This document shows positions 11,373 through 23,312 of a DNA stretch of 64,000 nucleotides, in pieces. Each line of letters starts with the position of its first letter. Positions within the stretch are counted from its first letter, which is position 1. Under the pieces are notes generated by a model. That model had not been told where the DNA came from. It did no database searches and worked only from the letters and a program-made list of their open reading frames with translations. A program made the translations under genes and the position numbers. Origin of the DNA: Sceloporus undulatus (taxonomy: Eukaryota; Chordata; Lepidosauria; Squamata; Phrynosomatidae); the NCBI RefSeq assembly GCF_019175285.1, contig NC_056527.1, positions 115,882,248 through 115,946,247 on the forward strand, read 5' to 3'.

Positions 11373-11620
11373 TTTGTGTTGGCCTGTTGCGCTAAAAAAA
11401 GGAAAAGGATGACAAATTCTGTTAATTGTAACAGGTTAAGTCTCCCTCACGGAATTCCAAAATCCAAAATATTCCAAAACCAGGGATGGCTGAGACAGGG
11501 ATACATTTGCTTTCTGATGGTTCAATGTACACCAACTTTGTTTCATGCACAACATTGTGAAAATGTTGTGTTTAAAACTGCTTTCAGCTGTATGTATAAA
11601 GTTACTGTTGTTATTGCAGT

Positions 11621-11855
11621 TGTTGTGGTGTGCGTTCAAGTCGTTTCGACTTACGGCAACCTTAAGGCAACCTGTCAGGAGGTTTTCTTGGCACATTTCT
11701 TCAGAGGGGATTTTTGCATTGCCATCCTCTGAGGCTGAGAGAGTGGGACTCACTAAGGTCACCCAGTAGGTTTACCCAGTGGCCAAGCTGGGATTCGAAG
11801 TCTGGCTCCAGAGTCAGGGTCCAAACACTCAAGCCACTACTACCCAACTGGTTGT
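11621..11855 (-). mobile_element. tRNA-headed SINE with BovB-like tail
   Basis: Starts GTTGTGGTGTGCGTTCAAGT and holds CCTCTGAGGCTGAGAGAGTG in reverse orientation. Confidence 0.85.
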
Positions 11856-12654
11856 GTGCTGAGATAGTGACACCTTTGCATTCTGATGCTTCAGTGTACA
11901 CAAACTTTTTTCAGGCACAAAATTTTGTGTTTAAAATACCTTAAGGCTATATGTATAAGGGATATACAAAGCAAAGTGAGTCTCTCATGCTTAGACTCAT
12001 CTAAAATTGTGTTTTAGACGCATCTCCAAATATCCAGTATGCAAGCAAACATTCCCCTTTTCTTTGGATGCCTAAACTCTGTTCCTAAATGTCCAACTCA
12101 AGTTTGAAGTTCTGCAATGGTCAAAATGTGGGGAACCCAAGGAAAAATTCCTTTAGGGAGCCAATTCCTATTTGAGAAAGGACAGTGCCTCATTTGGCCT
12201 CCCAGCCCTGGTAGCCAAACCCTGTCAAGTCACTCTCTCACTTTCTCTCGGCCTGATCTACCTCACAGGATTTTGTGGTCCTGAGGAGAAACGGAGAGGG
12301 ACCCAATTGCAGTCTAGAAGGATGAAGGATTGTCACTTCTTCTACCATAAATGATCATGGAAATAGTGTTGTCAGTTAAGTTTGTAGCTTAAAAAGGAAA
12401 AAGGGAAAGGGGGAAGAATCTAGTGCACTTTATCACAACTGATATACATTTTAGCATGAACTTCACAAACTGATCTCCATGAAAGCTCAAGCTAAAATAG
12501 ATAGCAGTTCGTCTTAAAAGTAAACCAAGATTCCTTCTCCTTCCCCTTTCCCCTTTTTATGGGATCACAAAGTATGACAAATGTGCTTGGTGGGATCCAA
12601 TTATATATATATAATATAAGCACAGGGTAAGTTGAATGTTTGATACAAAAGGTT

Positions 12655-12870
12655 AATAGAATCTTAATTCTGGAAGAGATCCCCAAGGGTCATCCAGACC
12701 AACCCCCTGCCCATGCAGGAAAACACAACTAAAGCAGTCCCAAAAGATGGCCCTGTAGCTTCTGTTCAAAGAGCTCCTCACCATCCAAGCAGTCATTTGA
12801 TGGCCAAATGCCTCTTACCATCAGGACATTGCTCTATGTCACCTCTCAGTCTTGCCTTCTGCAAAGATCG
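12655..12870 (-). mobile_element. CR1 LINE 3' fragment
   Basis: Complement of CR1: GGGTCATCCAGACCAACCCC, CATGCAGGAAAACACAAC. Confidence 0.7.
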
Positions 12871-12871
12871 T

Positions 12872-13035
12872 ATAGCTGTGTTAGTCTGTAGCATGAGCTT
12901 TCATAGATTCATTCTACTTTCCCAGATGCTTTTTGACTGAAGTCATGAAAGCCATGCTGCCAACTTCTTCCTTTCAGTGAGTCTCAAAGGTGCTACAAGA
13001 TCTCCTACAGACTGATTCTACAGACTAACCCAGCT
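12872..13035. repeat. Snap-back dispersed repeat (CATGAGCTTTCATAGA family)
   Basis: Arms GCATGAGCTTTCATAGA and its relative ATGAAAGCCATGCTGCC, then TGAGTCTCAAAGGTGCTACA. Other copies: 19182-19358, 20385-20452, 24665-24715, 30712-30810, 36562-36680, 43865-43985, 48151-48247. Confidence 0.6.
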
Positions 13036-13381
13036 ATATTGTTGAATTCTTAGTCTGTAGACTCCGTATAAGAGAGATCGGTAGCTTGCTGCCAACTTCT
13101 TTCTTTCAGTTAGTCTCAAAAAATCCCAACCAGCAGATTCAAATGACAAAACAGGATATTCTATCTGAACATGAAAAAGATTTTCTTGAGGGCAAGATTT
13201 ATTCAACAGCAGAAGGGACTCCGAAAGGAGATGGTTTGACACTCCTCTTAAGCTAGGTTATATGGCCACTTATCAGAGATACATTAGGTAGGGATTCTTG
13301 AATTCCATGCTATCAATGCAATCAATACCTATGGATACCTATACCTATGGATCCTAATGAAATCAATGCTAGGGATTCTTG

Positions 13382-13870
13382 AATGGTCATGAGAATCGTA
13401 GAATGGGAAGAGACCCTAAGGGCCATCCAGTCCATCCCCATTCTGCTCAGGAAGCCAGCCTCTGTGTTGAAGATTTCCAAGGAAGGAGACTCCACCACAC
13501 TTGATTCCATTGAATCCATTAGGTATTGATTCCTGAAAGATAGAATGACCCTTGAGTCCCCTTATTTTATATATAGAAAATTATATAGAATGATAGTACT
13601 GTATTATAGAGCAAAATCCCATGAACTGTGGCATGTTCCCTCACCCCCACAGCCTCTTTACCCAGACTGAACATATCCGTTTTCATGAACCTTCCCCTCC
13701 ATGTTTTCCTATCCTGGACCCTCCTCTGAACTTTTTATCTTTTGTCCATCGAATCTTTCTTACAAGCAGGACAACAGTATACCAGACGAAGCCTGACTAT
13801 TGTGGAATAAAATGGGATGATGTCTTGGGGATTCACACTTTCCATTCCTTGGGAACCATGATTTTTGGTA
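13382..13870 (-). mobile_element. CR1 LINE 3' region, degraded
   Basis: GGGCCATCCAGTCCATCCCC, GAAGGAGACTCCACCACAC, and further CR1-like text to about 13870. Confidence 0.6.
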
Positions 13871-14054
13871 CTGTAGCCTGAAGCTGTATTGGTTTTTTTG
13901 GCAGCTGCATTACACTGCTGGTGTGATTGACAGCAATCTGGGACTGAAAGCAATTCTGAGATCCTTCTTATTTCACTGGTTTGATTTTTAAAAAATTGGA
14001 AGAATTAAATTGGCAAGCATATATATAATATGGGGAAGCAGTGAATAGAATGAA

Positions 14055-14958
14055 CCTTTCCCTTCCCCTTCTCTCTCCGTCTCCTCCCCTTCTTTCCCTT
14101 TTTCCTCCCTTCTCCCTCCTTCTTCCCCTTCTTTCCTCCTCCCTCTTTGTTCTCCCTTTCTTCTTTCCCCTTCTCCTCTTCTTTCTTCTTCCTCTCCTCC
14201 TCTCCTTCTTTCCGTTCCCCTTTTTCTTTTTCTTCGTCTTTCGTTCCTCTTTCTTTCTCTGGTTTTTCCTCCTCCTTCACTCCCTTTTTCTCCATCCTCC
14301 CACTTTGTCTCTTTTCTCCCCTTCGGTTCCTCCTCCTTCTTTTCTTCCTTCACTCGGTTTCTTTCGTTCTTCCCCTTCCCCTTCTCTGTTCCTCTTCCCT
14401 TTTTCTGTTGCCCTTTTCTTCTCTCCCTCTCTTTCTTTTCTTCTTCTTCTTTCCTCTCCTTTCTCCTCTCTTCTCCTTGTCGTCCCCCTTCCCGTTTCTC
14501 TCATTCCCTTTCTCTTCTCTTCCTTCCTCCATTTTTTCCCTTCTCTCCCCTTCTTCCTCTTTCCCCCGCTCCCTTCTCTTTCTCCTCCTTCATTCTTCCT
14601 CCTTCCTTGTTTTCTCTCTTCCTTCTCCTTCCCTTCCCCCGTTTCCCCTCCTTTGTCTTTTTCTCTTCGCCTTCCTCTTCCTTTCCCCTTCTCCCTCTCC
14701 TTTTTTCCCCCTGTTTCTCTTCTTTCGCCCGTTTTCTTCTTCCCCCCTTTTTCCCCCTCTTTTGACATTCCGCTTTCTTTCTCTCTTCTCTCCTCTTTCC
14801 TTTTTCTTCCCCCCCTTCCATCACCCTCTCCTCTCGTTCCCTTACTTCTTTCCCTACTTCCCTTTCTTTCCCTCCCTTCCCTCCTTGCCTCCTTTCTTCG
14901 CCTTCTTCCCCTCTTTCATTCCTCCTTCTTCTTCTTTCTTTCTCCGTTGCCCTCTCCC
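14055..14958. repeat. 900-bp polypyrimidine (C/T) tract
   Basis: Over about 900 bp the plus strand is almost only C and T, with scattered G and very few A, in irregular CCTT, TTTC and TCC blocks and not one simple unit. The lack of A removes stop codons, so long spurious frames appear on both strands. Such tracts can form triplex (H-DNA). No gene is supported here. Confidence 0.95.
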
Positions 14959-15056
14959 AGCATCTCCGCGAGACCAAAGAAGCGGGTAGGGAAGCCAGCC
15001 ACTACGCCGCAAATACGCAGACGGGTTCTTCAGACCGACACGCTCACTCTCTAGAT

Positions 15057-15441
15057 CAGGGTAGGCCACCCTTTTGAGCCGGGGGCCGGGTTGCCTGTCC
15101 CTCAGACACTGGGGGGCCGAAGCCAAAAAAATAAATAAATACATAAAAATTAAAAATTAATTAAATAAATAAGCCAGGACAATGTAGGACAAAATTTCAA
15201 ATGGAGGGGGCACTTTTTTAAAAAAAAGTGAAGACAACACAACAAACGAAAAAAATTTGCTGATTTTTTAAAAAAATGTTAAGATACATGCTTTTTCTGA
15301 GGCTTCTATAGACAATTGCCCACCATGCCACTTGCGCAGGATGCCAAAGGCCCGCGCAATCGGCGGCAGGACCCGGCTGGTGCCGGTCCCCAAGGCTCGC
15401 CGGGCCGCTTCCGGCCCGCGGGCCCGCAGGTTGCCTCCCTG
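15057..15441. mobile_element. hAT-type DNA transposon
   Basis: Ends CAGGGTAGGCCACCC and inverted CAGGGAGGCAACCTG; 8-bp duplication CTCTAGAT/CTCGAGAT. Right part strongly GC-rich, middle AT-rich. Confidence 0.75.
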
Positions 15442-16075
15442 CTCGAGATGTTCAGCTTCCACATCTATGCTATGAAATGGAGGACAGGCAGAAGGCAGTC
15501 CGTTTTAACATAATGCATATTAAAATACACAACACTCATTGCTACAAGAAGCAGCTGTTGGTCCCCTTAGATCAGGTGGCTTTAAAAGGGCAGTAATGAA
15601 TTGAAAGTGTGACATTTTAAAAGCAGCTGAGAAAGTGGGAGGACAGAGGACTGATCAGGATTGTCCCTGCCAAACAGTTAGAAGGTATGGCAATGCAAAC
15701 CAAGGATTTCCCCAACAGAGCAGGAATACAACTATCCACAAGATGCTGATATCATTAACTGTAATAGTTTTGGCGTTGTTACATAACACGTTTTTTTTTT
15801 AAAATGCATTTGTAATGATCTGTTTCATGTTTCTAATGTTTCTTTTCTAGATGCATCAACACCTAGTTGTAACATTTTTGGACACGGTGTGTGCTAAAAT
15901 TGCTGGTGTTTCCATCAAAGTGAAGAATTTTAAAAGATTGCCAATTCTTTTCCCCTCCCAGGGCTCCTGTCTCTTAATAGGAACTGGGCACGTGTCAGAA
16001 AGTTATAATTCTCCTACATTACCATGCAATTCTTGGGCTGCAACTTTCTGCAAAGAGGACAAGAGCAGGCCAAGG

Positions 16076-16312
16076 CTGTGTGTGATGTGTATCTTTAATT
16101 CATTTCCAATTTATGGTGACTCTAAAGTGAACCTATCATAGGGATTTCTTGGCAAGATTTGTTCAGAGGAGGTTTGCCATTACCTTCCTCTAGGCTGAGA
16201 GCATGCAACTTGCCCAAGATCATCTGGTGAGTTTTATGGCTGAGTGGGAATTGAACCTTGCTCTCCAGAGTCATAGTCCAAGGCTCAAACCACTACAGCA
16301 CACTGGCTCCTA
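16076..16312 (-). mobile_element. tRNA-headed SINE with BovB-like tail
   Basis: Reverse orientation: TGGTGACTCTAAAGTGAACC, CTTGGCAAGATTTGTTCAGA, tRNA-like head at 16270-16310. Confidence 0.85.
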
Positions 16313-17520
16313 CCTCCTTTTAATTGGTTGGCAATCATACATGAAAATAAAGAGTAATAGAAATTATGATAGAGGAGAAGTCCCAAGTCTCTGCCATTTC
16401 AAACCCTCCAGCAACAAAAGCTGTCCAGATAGGTGTCCAACACATTAGGAATTGTAGCTAAAAACCACAAACAACAGGTAGAGACAGCACATGATAAAAC
16501 AAAGGTAAAACCAGCAGCAAAAGGTGTATAAAAAGCATGTCAACGCCTATAATGCAACAAGAACAGATGCAAACAACTGCAATACATCTGTATGCATAGA
16601 AATTGTAGGACAAGATGCCCCATCAAAGGAGTGAAGATTGAAATTGTATGATTTGGCTGAGATGGATAAATTGACTTTCTTGGAGAGAAATCTGTGAGTA
16701 GTTTTAAGAAAGACTGCGAACAAGTAACTGCTTTCTTGATGATGCCACGGGGGAAATTTTCAACATTTGGATTTGAAGATTAGTTGGATTAATAAACGGT
16801 AGAAACCCAAGGTAAGAGATTGACAACAGAGAAAGTTAGATACACATTGTGCCTCACCATTAGTTGAAAAGCTGGGACTCATTATTACATTCTCCTCTTG
16901 TTTTTGAAGATTTAGTGTTTGTAATTTCTTGTTTATCTCTTTTTTGTATTATGTATTTCTGTTATCTATAGGTTGACGGATGGATTGATTGGATTTATAT
17001 CCCACTTTTCTCTCAAAATGGGACTCAAGGCAGCTAAGGGTCTTTATAGCCTAGTTTTATAGTATAGGACATTTATTTTACTAAAATGTATTCAAAAACA
17101 AAACCAGATGTAAAGTAGAAAAGGGTGATGTTTGGGAAAGGATTTTTAAAATTCCATTCTCAAAAGGCCTAGGGGGCATTTTTTTGGAAGCCAAGCTGTG
17201 AAGTCCACCCCAAATCATGCAACCGGCTTCCCAAAGGTTTAGATCAATGAAGGCCCCCACCCCAAAGGCCCCTCTTCTCATTTAGCCAGCCTCCAAAAAG
17301 AAACCTCATTCACTTACTAATGTCCAGGCCCTCAATTACTGCAAGGATTATGCAAGCCAAGTACCTAATTCTGGGGAGGCTTCCTTAACTCTCCTTTGGG
17401 TAACAAAGGGACCCTGCATTCTCCCACACTCCTGCAGGTTTTATTCTCCCCTCCCCTCCCCTCCATCCATCACCAAACAAATGAATTGGGAAGGAAGAAA
17501 GGGGCAGCTCACTCCTTCCA
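16313..17520. other. Stretch without recognisable gene or repeat
   Basis: AT-rich sequence with nothing supported; the run near 17445-17465 is C-rich (CCCCTCC). Confidence 0.4.
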
Positions 17521-17771
17521 CACTTTTGGCTTTAGAGTTGGTTGGCAGGGGATCTGCCCTAGGCTTAAGTCCAAACTTGAAAGGGACTCATGGTTTGGAC
17601 TGAAACCAGGAATGGATTCACTGGCCCCTTTCCTCACTGCTATAGGTCACACCAACGGACACTACTTGACCTCAGCTGAGATTGGTCCATCTGCTGCCTT
17701 TCCCAACATGGTGATGTCCTTTGGATGTCTTTGAACTACAACACCCATTATCCCCCAGACAGCAAGACCAA

Positions 17772-17994
17772 GGCTGCATCCACACTGGAAAAATAACCCA
17801 GTTTGGCACCACCTTAACTCTTTTCTGGCTCAAGGCTATGGAATTCTGGGAGTTGGCGTTTGTTGTGGGCCCAGAGTGGAGAGTTGCTCCGCTCTGGGCC
17901 CACAACAAGCTCCAACTCCCAGAATTCCATAGCCTTGAGCCAGGGCAATTAAAGCAGTTCCAAACTGGGTTATTTCTCCAGTGTGGATGCAGCC
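17772..17994. mobile_element. Palindromic MITE (family A), near-complete hairpin
   Basis: 223 bp; left arm GGCTGCATCCACACTGG and right arm CCAGTGTGGATGCAGCC are exact complements and the arms match inward to the GGGCCCA centre. Confidence 0.88.
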
Positions 17995-18082
17995 CTAGAT
18001 TGCAAAAAGACAACACAAAAGGCTTGGAGCCTGACCTCTCCCTAGATGACTAAACCAAGGCTGCTATACTTTGGACATATAA

Positions 18083-18330
18083 TGAAATTGTGTGTGTGAT
18101 GTGTGTCTTTCGGTGGTTTCCAACTTATGGTGACCCTAAGGCAAACCTATCATGGGGCTTTCTTGGCAAGATTTGCTCAGAGGAGATTTGCCATTGCCTT
18201 CCCTTGAGGCTGAGAGCGTGTGACTTGCCCAATGTCACCCAGTGGGTTTCATGGCTGAGTTGGGAATTGAATACTAGTCTCCAGAGTCACAGTCCAACAC
18301 TCAAACCACTATGCCACAGTGGTTCTGTTT
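18083..18330 (-). mobile_element. tRNA-headed SINE with BovB-like tail
   Basis: TTATGGTGACCCTAAGGC, CTTGGCAAGATTTGCTCAGA, then head complement ACAGTCCAACACTCAAACCA. Confidence 0.88.
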
Positions 18331-18365
18331 GGGAAAGACAATAATGCCTGGAAAAGCAGAAGGCG

Positions 18366-18562
18366 GAGGACCATCTCTGATCTTGGAAGTGATGTAGGGT
18401 CAGTCCTGGTTAATACTTGGATGGGACACCACCAATGAATACCAGATGCTGTTGGTGATATTTCAAGGGAAAGAACTGGCAAAACCAGCTCTGATAATTC
18501 TCTGCCCAAGAAAAACCTACGGTTGCCATAAATTGGCAGGTGACTTGAAGGTGACACATACA
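18366..18562 (+). mobile_element. 5S-rRNA-derived SINE (5S-Sauria type)
   Basis: TCCTGGTTAATACTTGGATG is the conserved 5S rRNA core; the tail ATAAATTGGCAGGTGACTTG is BovB-like. Confidence 0.8.
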
Positions 18563-18651
18563 AAGTGGAAACCAGCAGGAAAAGAGAGAGATCACATTAG
18601 AGGTAGATAGAGTCAGTCAAGGAAGCCATGGCCCTGAGTCTGCAGAGCTTG

Positions 18652-18850
18652 GGCTGCATCTGCACTGAAGAAATAACCCAGTTTGACACTGCTTTAACTG
18701 CCATGACTCAATACTGTGGAATTCTGGGATTTGCGGTTCTGTGAGACATTTAAACTTCTCTGTCAGAGATTTCTGGTGCCACAGCAGATCCCAGATTCCA
18801 CAGAATGGTGCCATGGCAGTCAAAATGATGCTAGACAGCAGTGCTGATAC
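18652..18850. mobile_element. Palindromic MITE (family A)
   Basis: GGCTGCATCTGCACTGAAG, TGGAATTCTGGGATTTGCGG. Confidence 0.75.
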
Positions 18851-20261
18851 AGGTCTCTCATTCATAGAGTTATTCATATAACAACAAAGTGACACAGGAA
18901 CACAATGTCAAAAAGTGACCCTGCTTGGATCGTGCCACATTATCTGAACACAAATCATGAGATTTTTGGATAGAATCCAGAATTCCAGTTAGTAACAGCT
19001 GGTGGACTGTGAAAGAGAGATGAGGATGAAGAAGAGGAGGAGGAGGAAGAAACTATAACTATATGATACCTCATTGATTCCTAGATTCTTGAATAGAATC
19101 CAAATCATTGATGGCCCAAATTTTGACTCAGTAACATCTGATATCTAAAATATGAATGATGATGATGGTGATGATTCAAAGACCTAGCCATGTTAGTCTT
19201 GAAAATCAGTATTGAAAGGGCTCTTGTGGTGCCTTTTGAGACTAAAGTGGATACCATGAGCTTTCATAGACACAAGCAGACTCAAGTCTATGAAAGCTCA
19301 TGCTGCCAGCTTCTTTCTTTCGTTAGTCTCAAAGGTGCTACAAGATCCCTTTGCTTAACATTATTAGAATTTCACCCAAACACACATTCCAGTAGCTGCT
19401 GTAAAGGCCTGCAGTCTAATGGCTCTGCCAGCATTATTCTTTGGCAAGTTAGGAGAACTTTTAGGGCCACTGGGCGACATCAGGCATTTTATGACCTTTT
19501 ATTGTGGCCCTAAGATGGTGAGCAGCTTGTGGGAAAACACAACCAACCGGGGTTCTCAGCACCATAAAAGTGGAAGTGTCAGACTTGCCCCACACCCGCA
19601 ACCCACACCCCTCTTGTCACCCAAATCCCCCATAAACTGGCGGGAGAGCCAGAGCTAGAAGCCCACGAGGGAATAAAAAGATGAGCATTTTCCCACAAGG
19701 AGATCAGAGGTGCCAAGGCCCTAAACCTTCCCATTTGGAGGAAGAAGAGGAACACGGCAAAGGTGTGCAAAAGCTGCAAATGGCACAGAGAAGGGGTGTG
19801 TGTTGTGTGTATGGAAGGGTCACTTCTCTCTGAAATCCTGTCCTAGGACAACTGATTCACAAAGGATTGAAGTAGATTGAGATGAGTTCTGGCATTTGCT
19901 GCTGCACGAAATGGAGCTGAGGAATTATCCTTTTGGGAGCTGACAACTCCCAGCATCCCAGCCAACATGCCCCGAGTGTTTGGGGGATTCTGGGCATCGT
20001 TGCCCCCTTTCCCCAGAAAACAAGCCACTTGCTCTGTTGAAGGGGAGAGTAAATAGACTGGAGGGTGCAATCTAAGGTGGCGTAAAATAGAATAAGAGAA
20101 AGGGATATATAGTGACTTGATGAGAGCAGTTAACAATAACAGAAACCTCTGCTTAATGGGACTTAGTAACAAAATACATGTGAGGAGCCTCTATATCCAG
20201 ACACAGTATATCTGTGATTATTGGGATATCCCTGCCCATTGGCAGCATACCTAGAACTGAT

Positions 20262-20374
20262 GGCAACTCCGCTCTGGGCTCCACAACAAACTCCAACTCC
20301 CAGAATTCCATAGCCTTGAGCTAGGGCAGTTAAAGCCGTTCCAAACCGGGTTATTTCTCCACCGTGGATGCAAC
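20262..20374. mobile_element. Palindromic MITE (family A), right half
   Basis: CAACTCCCAGAATTCCATAG to CACCGTGGATGCAACC; left arm missing. Confidence 0.7.
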
Positions 20375-20551
20375 CTCACTGAAAAAAATTGGCAGCATGA
20401 GCTTTCCTAGACCTCAGTCTGCTTCCTCAGATGCATTTGGAGATGCACATATAATATATTATTTGGTGGACTGCAATGCCCTGGAATTCCTCATCCAGCC
20501 TAGATGGAGGATTCTGGGACTTCCAGTGCAAAAAAACAAACAAACCAGATC

Positions 20552-20775
20552 TAAACCCTATGTGCCTTCAAGTCACCTGCTGATACTATTGAATCTCATT
20601 GGGTTTTCTTAGGCAAGGAATACCCAGAAGTGGTTTTGACAGTTACGTTTGCCAAACTCTAGCCTAAAGCACCTGCTATCTGTTGGTGGTTTCCCATCCA
20701 AGTGCTAACCAGGGCTGATGCTGTTTAGTTTCCAAGGTCAGTTGCAATCTGGTGCCTCTAGGTAAGGTATTTAAG
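20552..20775 (-). mobile_element. 5S-rRNA-derived SINE
   Basis: Complement of the 5S core: TTTCCCATCCAAGTGCTAAC, CAGGGCTGATGCTGTTTAG. Confidence 0.78.
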
Positions 20776-20927
20776 CAAGATATCTAAACTGGGATTGGAA
20801 ATATCTAAACATTAGTCCCGCTGAGACAGCCAAAGTAGCTTGTGAGGATGACAACATCCAGAATTCCCCATCCAGGTAACCAAAGGGATTCTGGGCACTG
20901 TAGTCCAAAGAAGAGAAATGTCTAAGG

Positions 20928-21509
20928 CAACCTGTACAACCTGGCAGTAGGTAAGGGCCAAAATTAAAATACTGTAGACTAAACTTCGGGCTGCAGATAG
21001 TTTTTTAGCAGCTCATTTTGCAAGGAGAGGTTTAATTAACGATTAAACTATTTTGCAAATAAACCATAGTATAAAAAAGGGAAATGTAAATGAATATCAA
21101 TTAATTTATACTTATTACTTAAGATTTTTGTTTATCATGAAATCACATTAACATTTGAAAAATTACTTTGCTAGGCGGTATACGTTGAATACATTTTTAA
21201 GGTTTCAAGGTTCTCTTATTGTTGACAGCATTTAGTTAGTGGGATATATTACACTTTTTGTCGGCAATCGTACTTTTGTATCATTCATGTTTGACTTGGA
21301 TGTTTTCAGAATATCTCCCAGGTGTTCATTGCTTTCCTCTTCTCTTCCTTTTTTATTTACTTTCTTCCTTTCTTGGGGGGTGAGCATTTGCCCTTCCTCC
21401 TTTTCTTGGGAGAAAGCCAGGCTCCGAAGACGCCTTGAAGTCACTCCACATCCTCATAGGCTGCCCAAAATCCTTTGGCATCTCATGGGCCATACATTGT
21501 GCAGGCCTG
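20928..21509. mobile_element. hAT-type non-autonomous DNA transposon with perfect 8-bp duplication
   Basis: Ends resemble CAGGCCTGCACAAC inverted. The duplication GTCTAAGG is exact on both sides (20920-20927 and 21510-21517). 582 bp, no transposase frame. Confidence 0.8.
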
Positions 21510-21671
21510 GTCTAAGGCATGGGTTTGAATTATGCAGCCTTCTAAACATGGTCAGGTCGTGCGTTCTGTGAGCCCTAGCTGGTGTAATCGATGGTGAAGA
21601 ATGCTGGGTGTTGCAGTCCAACAATTTCTGGAAGGCTGCATGACTCTCACCTCAGATCTGCTGCACTTTAT

Positions 21672-21885
21672 GGGTACATTTGCACTGTAGAAATAAAGCA
21701 CTGTGAGTGACGCCAGTTTGAGTGCTGCAGCTCCATCCTATGGAATCCTGGGACTTGTAGTAGCTCTTTAGCTGTCTCTGCCAAAGGATACTGGTGTCTC
21801 ACAAAACTACAAATCCTAGGATTCTGTTCAATGGAGCCATGGCCGTTCTGTCAACCTGCATTATTTCTATAGTGTAGATGCATCC
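21672..21885. mobile_element. Palindromic MITE (family A)
   Basis: TTGCACTGTAGAAATAAAGC to TCTATAGTGTAGATGCATCC. Confidence 0.8.
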
Positions 21886-22439
21886 ATATGACACAGGGAC
21901 ATGGCTACTTAAACGGGAAAACGGAGCATTAATGGATTTTCCAAACCTTTAAACATGAAAAATGATGGGAGGCAGAATCATGGCCTCCCCCGTTTTTTCC
22001 ACCAGTCCCTCCTGCTAAACTGGACCTGCTGTTTGCTCCCTTTTGTTGACCGATAAAGGAGGCAGTGGAATGAACTATTTAATTTAGCACTAATCGGATA
22101 ATCTCCCCTCCTTGAAAAGTCCAACATCTGCGGAAGCCACTGAAGGAACAACCCAGCTAATGGGATTTGCTCTGCCAAGGGTCTCCTTAATCCACTTTTT
22201 GAAATGGACCCTCTCTTTTCAAATCAAGGTTCCCTCCATGATCTTCCAACCTTGTCCTGCAATGGCCTCTGAGTATAGGATCTGGAACACACATGTGGGG
22301 TTGGCACTGCAGGGATGTGGGCATGGCGATCCGGGTGGGCACTGACTCCTAGGGTCTGCTTTATGGGTAGAAGTTCACTGGTGCGACTTCAATTCCATGC
22401 CAATGGAAGCTGCAATGGTTAGACTAGATATCCAGGGAT

Positions 22440-22985
22440 AACTGTGTTGGCCATACAGCAAAGTACAATAACATCTAAAATCCACAAAACAGCAATATTT
22501 TTATTGGACCAACCAAAGTGCACAAAATACATGATGCAAGCTTTCAAAGCTCCACTGGTTTCTTCATCAGGCAAAGGTGTTAAAAATCAGCCAGGAAGGA
22601 GGAAATTTGGCATTGTTAAGAGTCACAGGCCTACATTTTGTCAAGATGTCATTTACATTTTATTTCCTGGGATTTAAGACTTGTGTCTTAAAGAACGTCT
22701 CCCAGAACCCACATGGCCAAAAGGAATGGCTTCAGCCTGCATGGATATCCCTCCATAGCATCTTAACTTTAAACAACATCTTGGCAAAATGTAGGCCTCT
22801 GACTCTAACATCCTCAAAACAAATTTCCCTCTTGTATGATTCTTATCACCTTTGCTTGATAAAGAAACCAGTAGAGCTTCCAAAGCTTGCATCATGTATT
22901 CTGTTGCGTTTGTTTGGCCCAATATTGATACTATGTATTGCTGTTTTGTGGATTTCGGTTAGATCAGCTTTTTGCAAGTTTTTTT
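22440..22985. repeat. Long imperfect inverted repeat, arms of about 230 bp
   Basis: The left arm (TCCACAAAACAGCAATA, ACATGATGCAAGCTTTCAAA, GAGTCACAGGCCTACATTTT) recurs inverted on the right (AAAATGTAGGCCTCTGACTC, AAGCTTGCATCATGTATTC, TGCTGTTTTGTGGATTT). A relative lies at 37197-37430. Confidence 0.75.
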
Positions 22986-22989
22986 CCTA

Positions 22990-23312
22990 CCTAAACGCTA
23001 CATTAAAGTATGGGAAATATGTAAAAGAATAACAGAAACATTAACAATGAATTTCCTTCTAACTCCAGAAACTTATCTATTAAATATGCCAATCTGTTTA
23101 GAAAATCAGAAAGGGGGGGGGGAATTGAGTATATTCTCCTATACGCAATAACAGTTGTGAGAATGGTTTATGCTAAGAAATGGAAAGATCAACGAATTCC
23201 GATGTATTGATGAGTGGATCTTAAAATTAATGGAAATGGCACAGATGGACAAATTAACAATGTACCTGAACAATAAGACACTACAAGCCTGTGGAAATGA
23301 ATGGGAAAAAGT
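22990..23312 (+). mobile_element. L1 LINE ORF2 3' fragment
   Basis: Translates in pieces to L1 ORF2 C-terminal-like text (RMVYAKKWKDQRIP and DEWILKLMEMAQMDKLTMYL) with breaks between. A degraded 45-bp direct repeat flanks it (about 22970-23012 and 23311-23358). Confidence 0.65.

Noticed and set aside
13988-15054. Several long open frames on both strands (up to 337 codons)
   Set aside because: All lie in the polypyrimidine tract, which lacks A on one strand and so cannot form stops; products are pure Ser/Pro/Leu/Phe or Arg/Glu/Lys/Gly text.
18366-18562. 5S rRNA gene
   Set aside because: The 5S core is diverged and joined to a SINE tail; likewise at 3150, 20552 and 61356.
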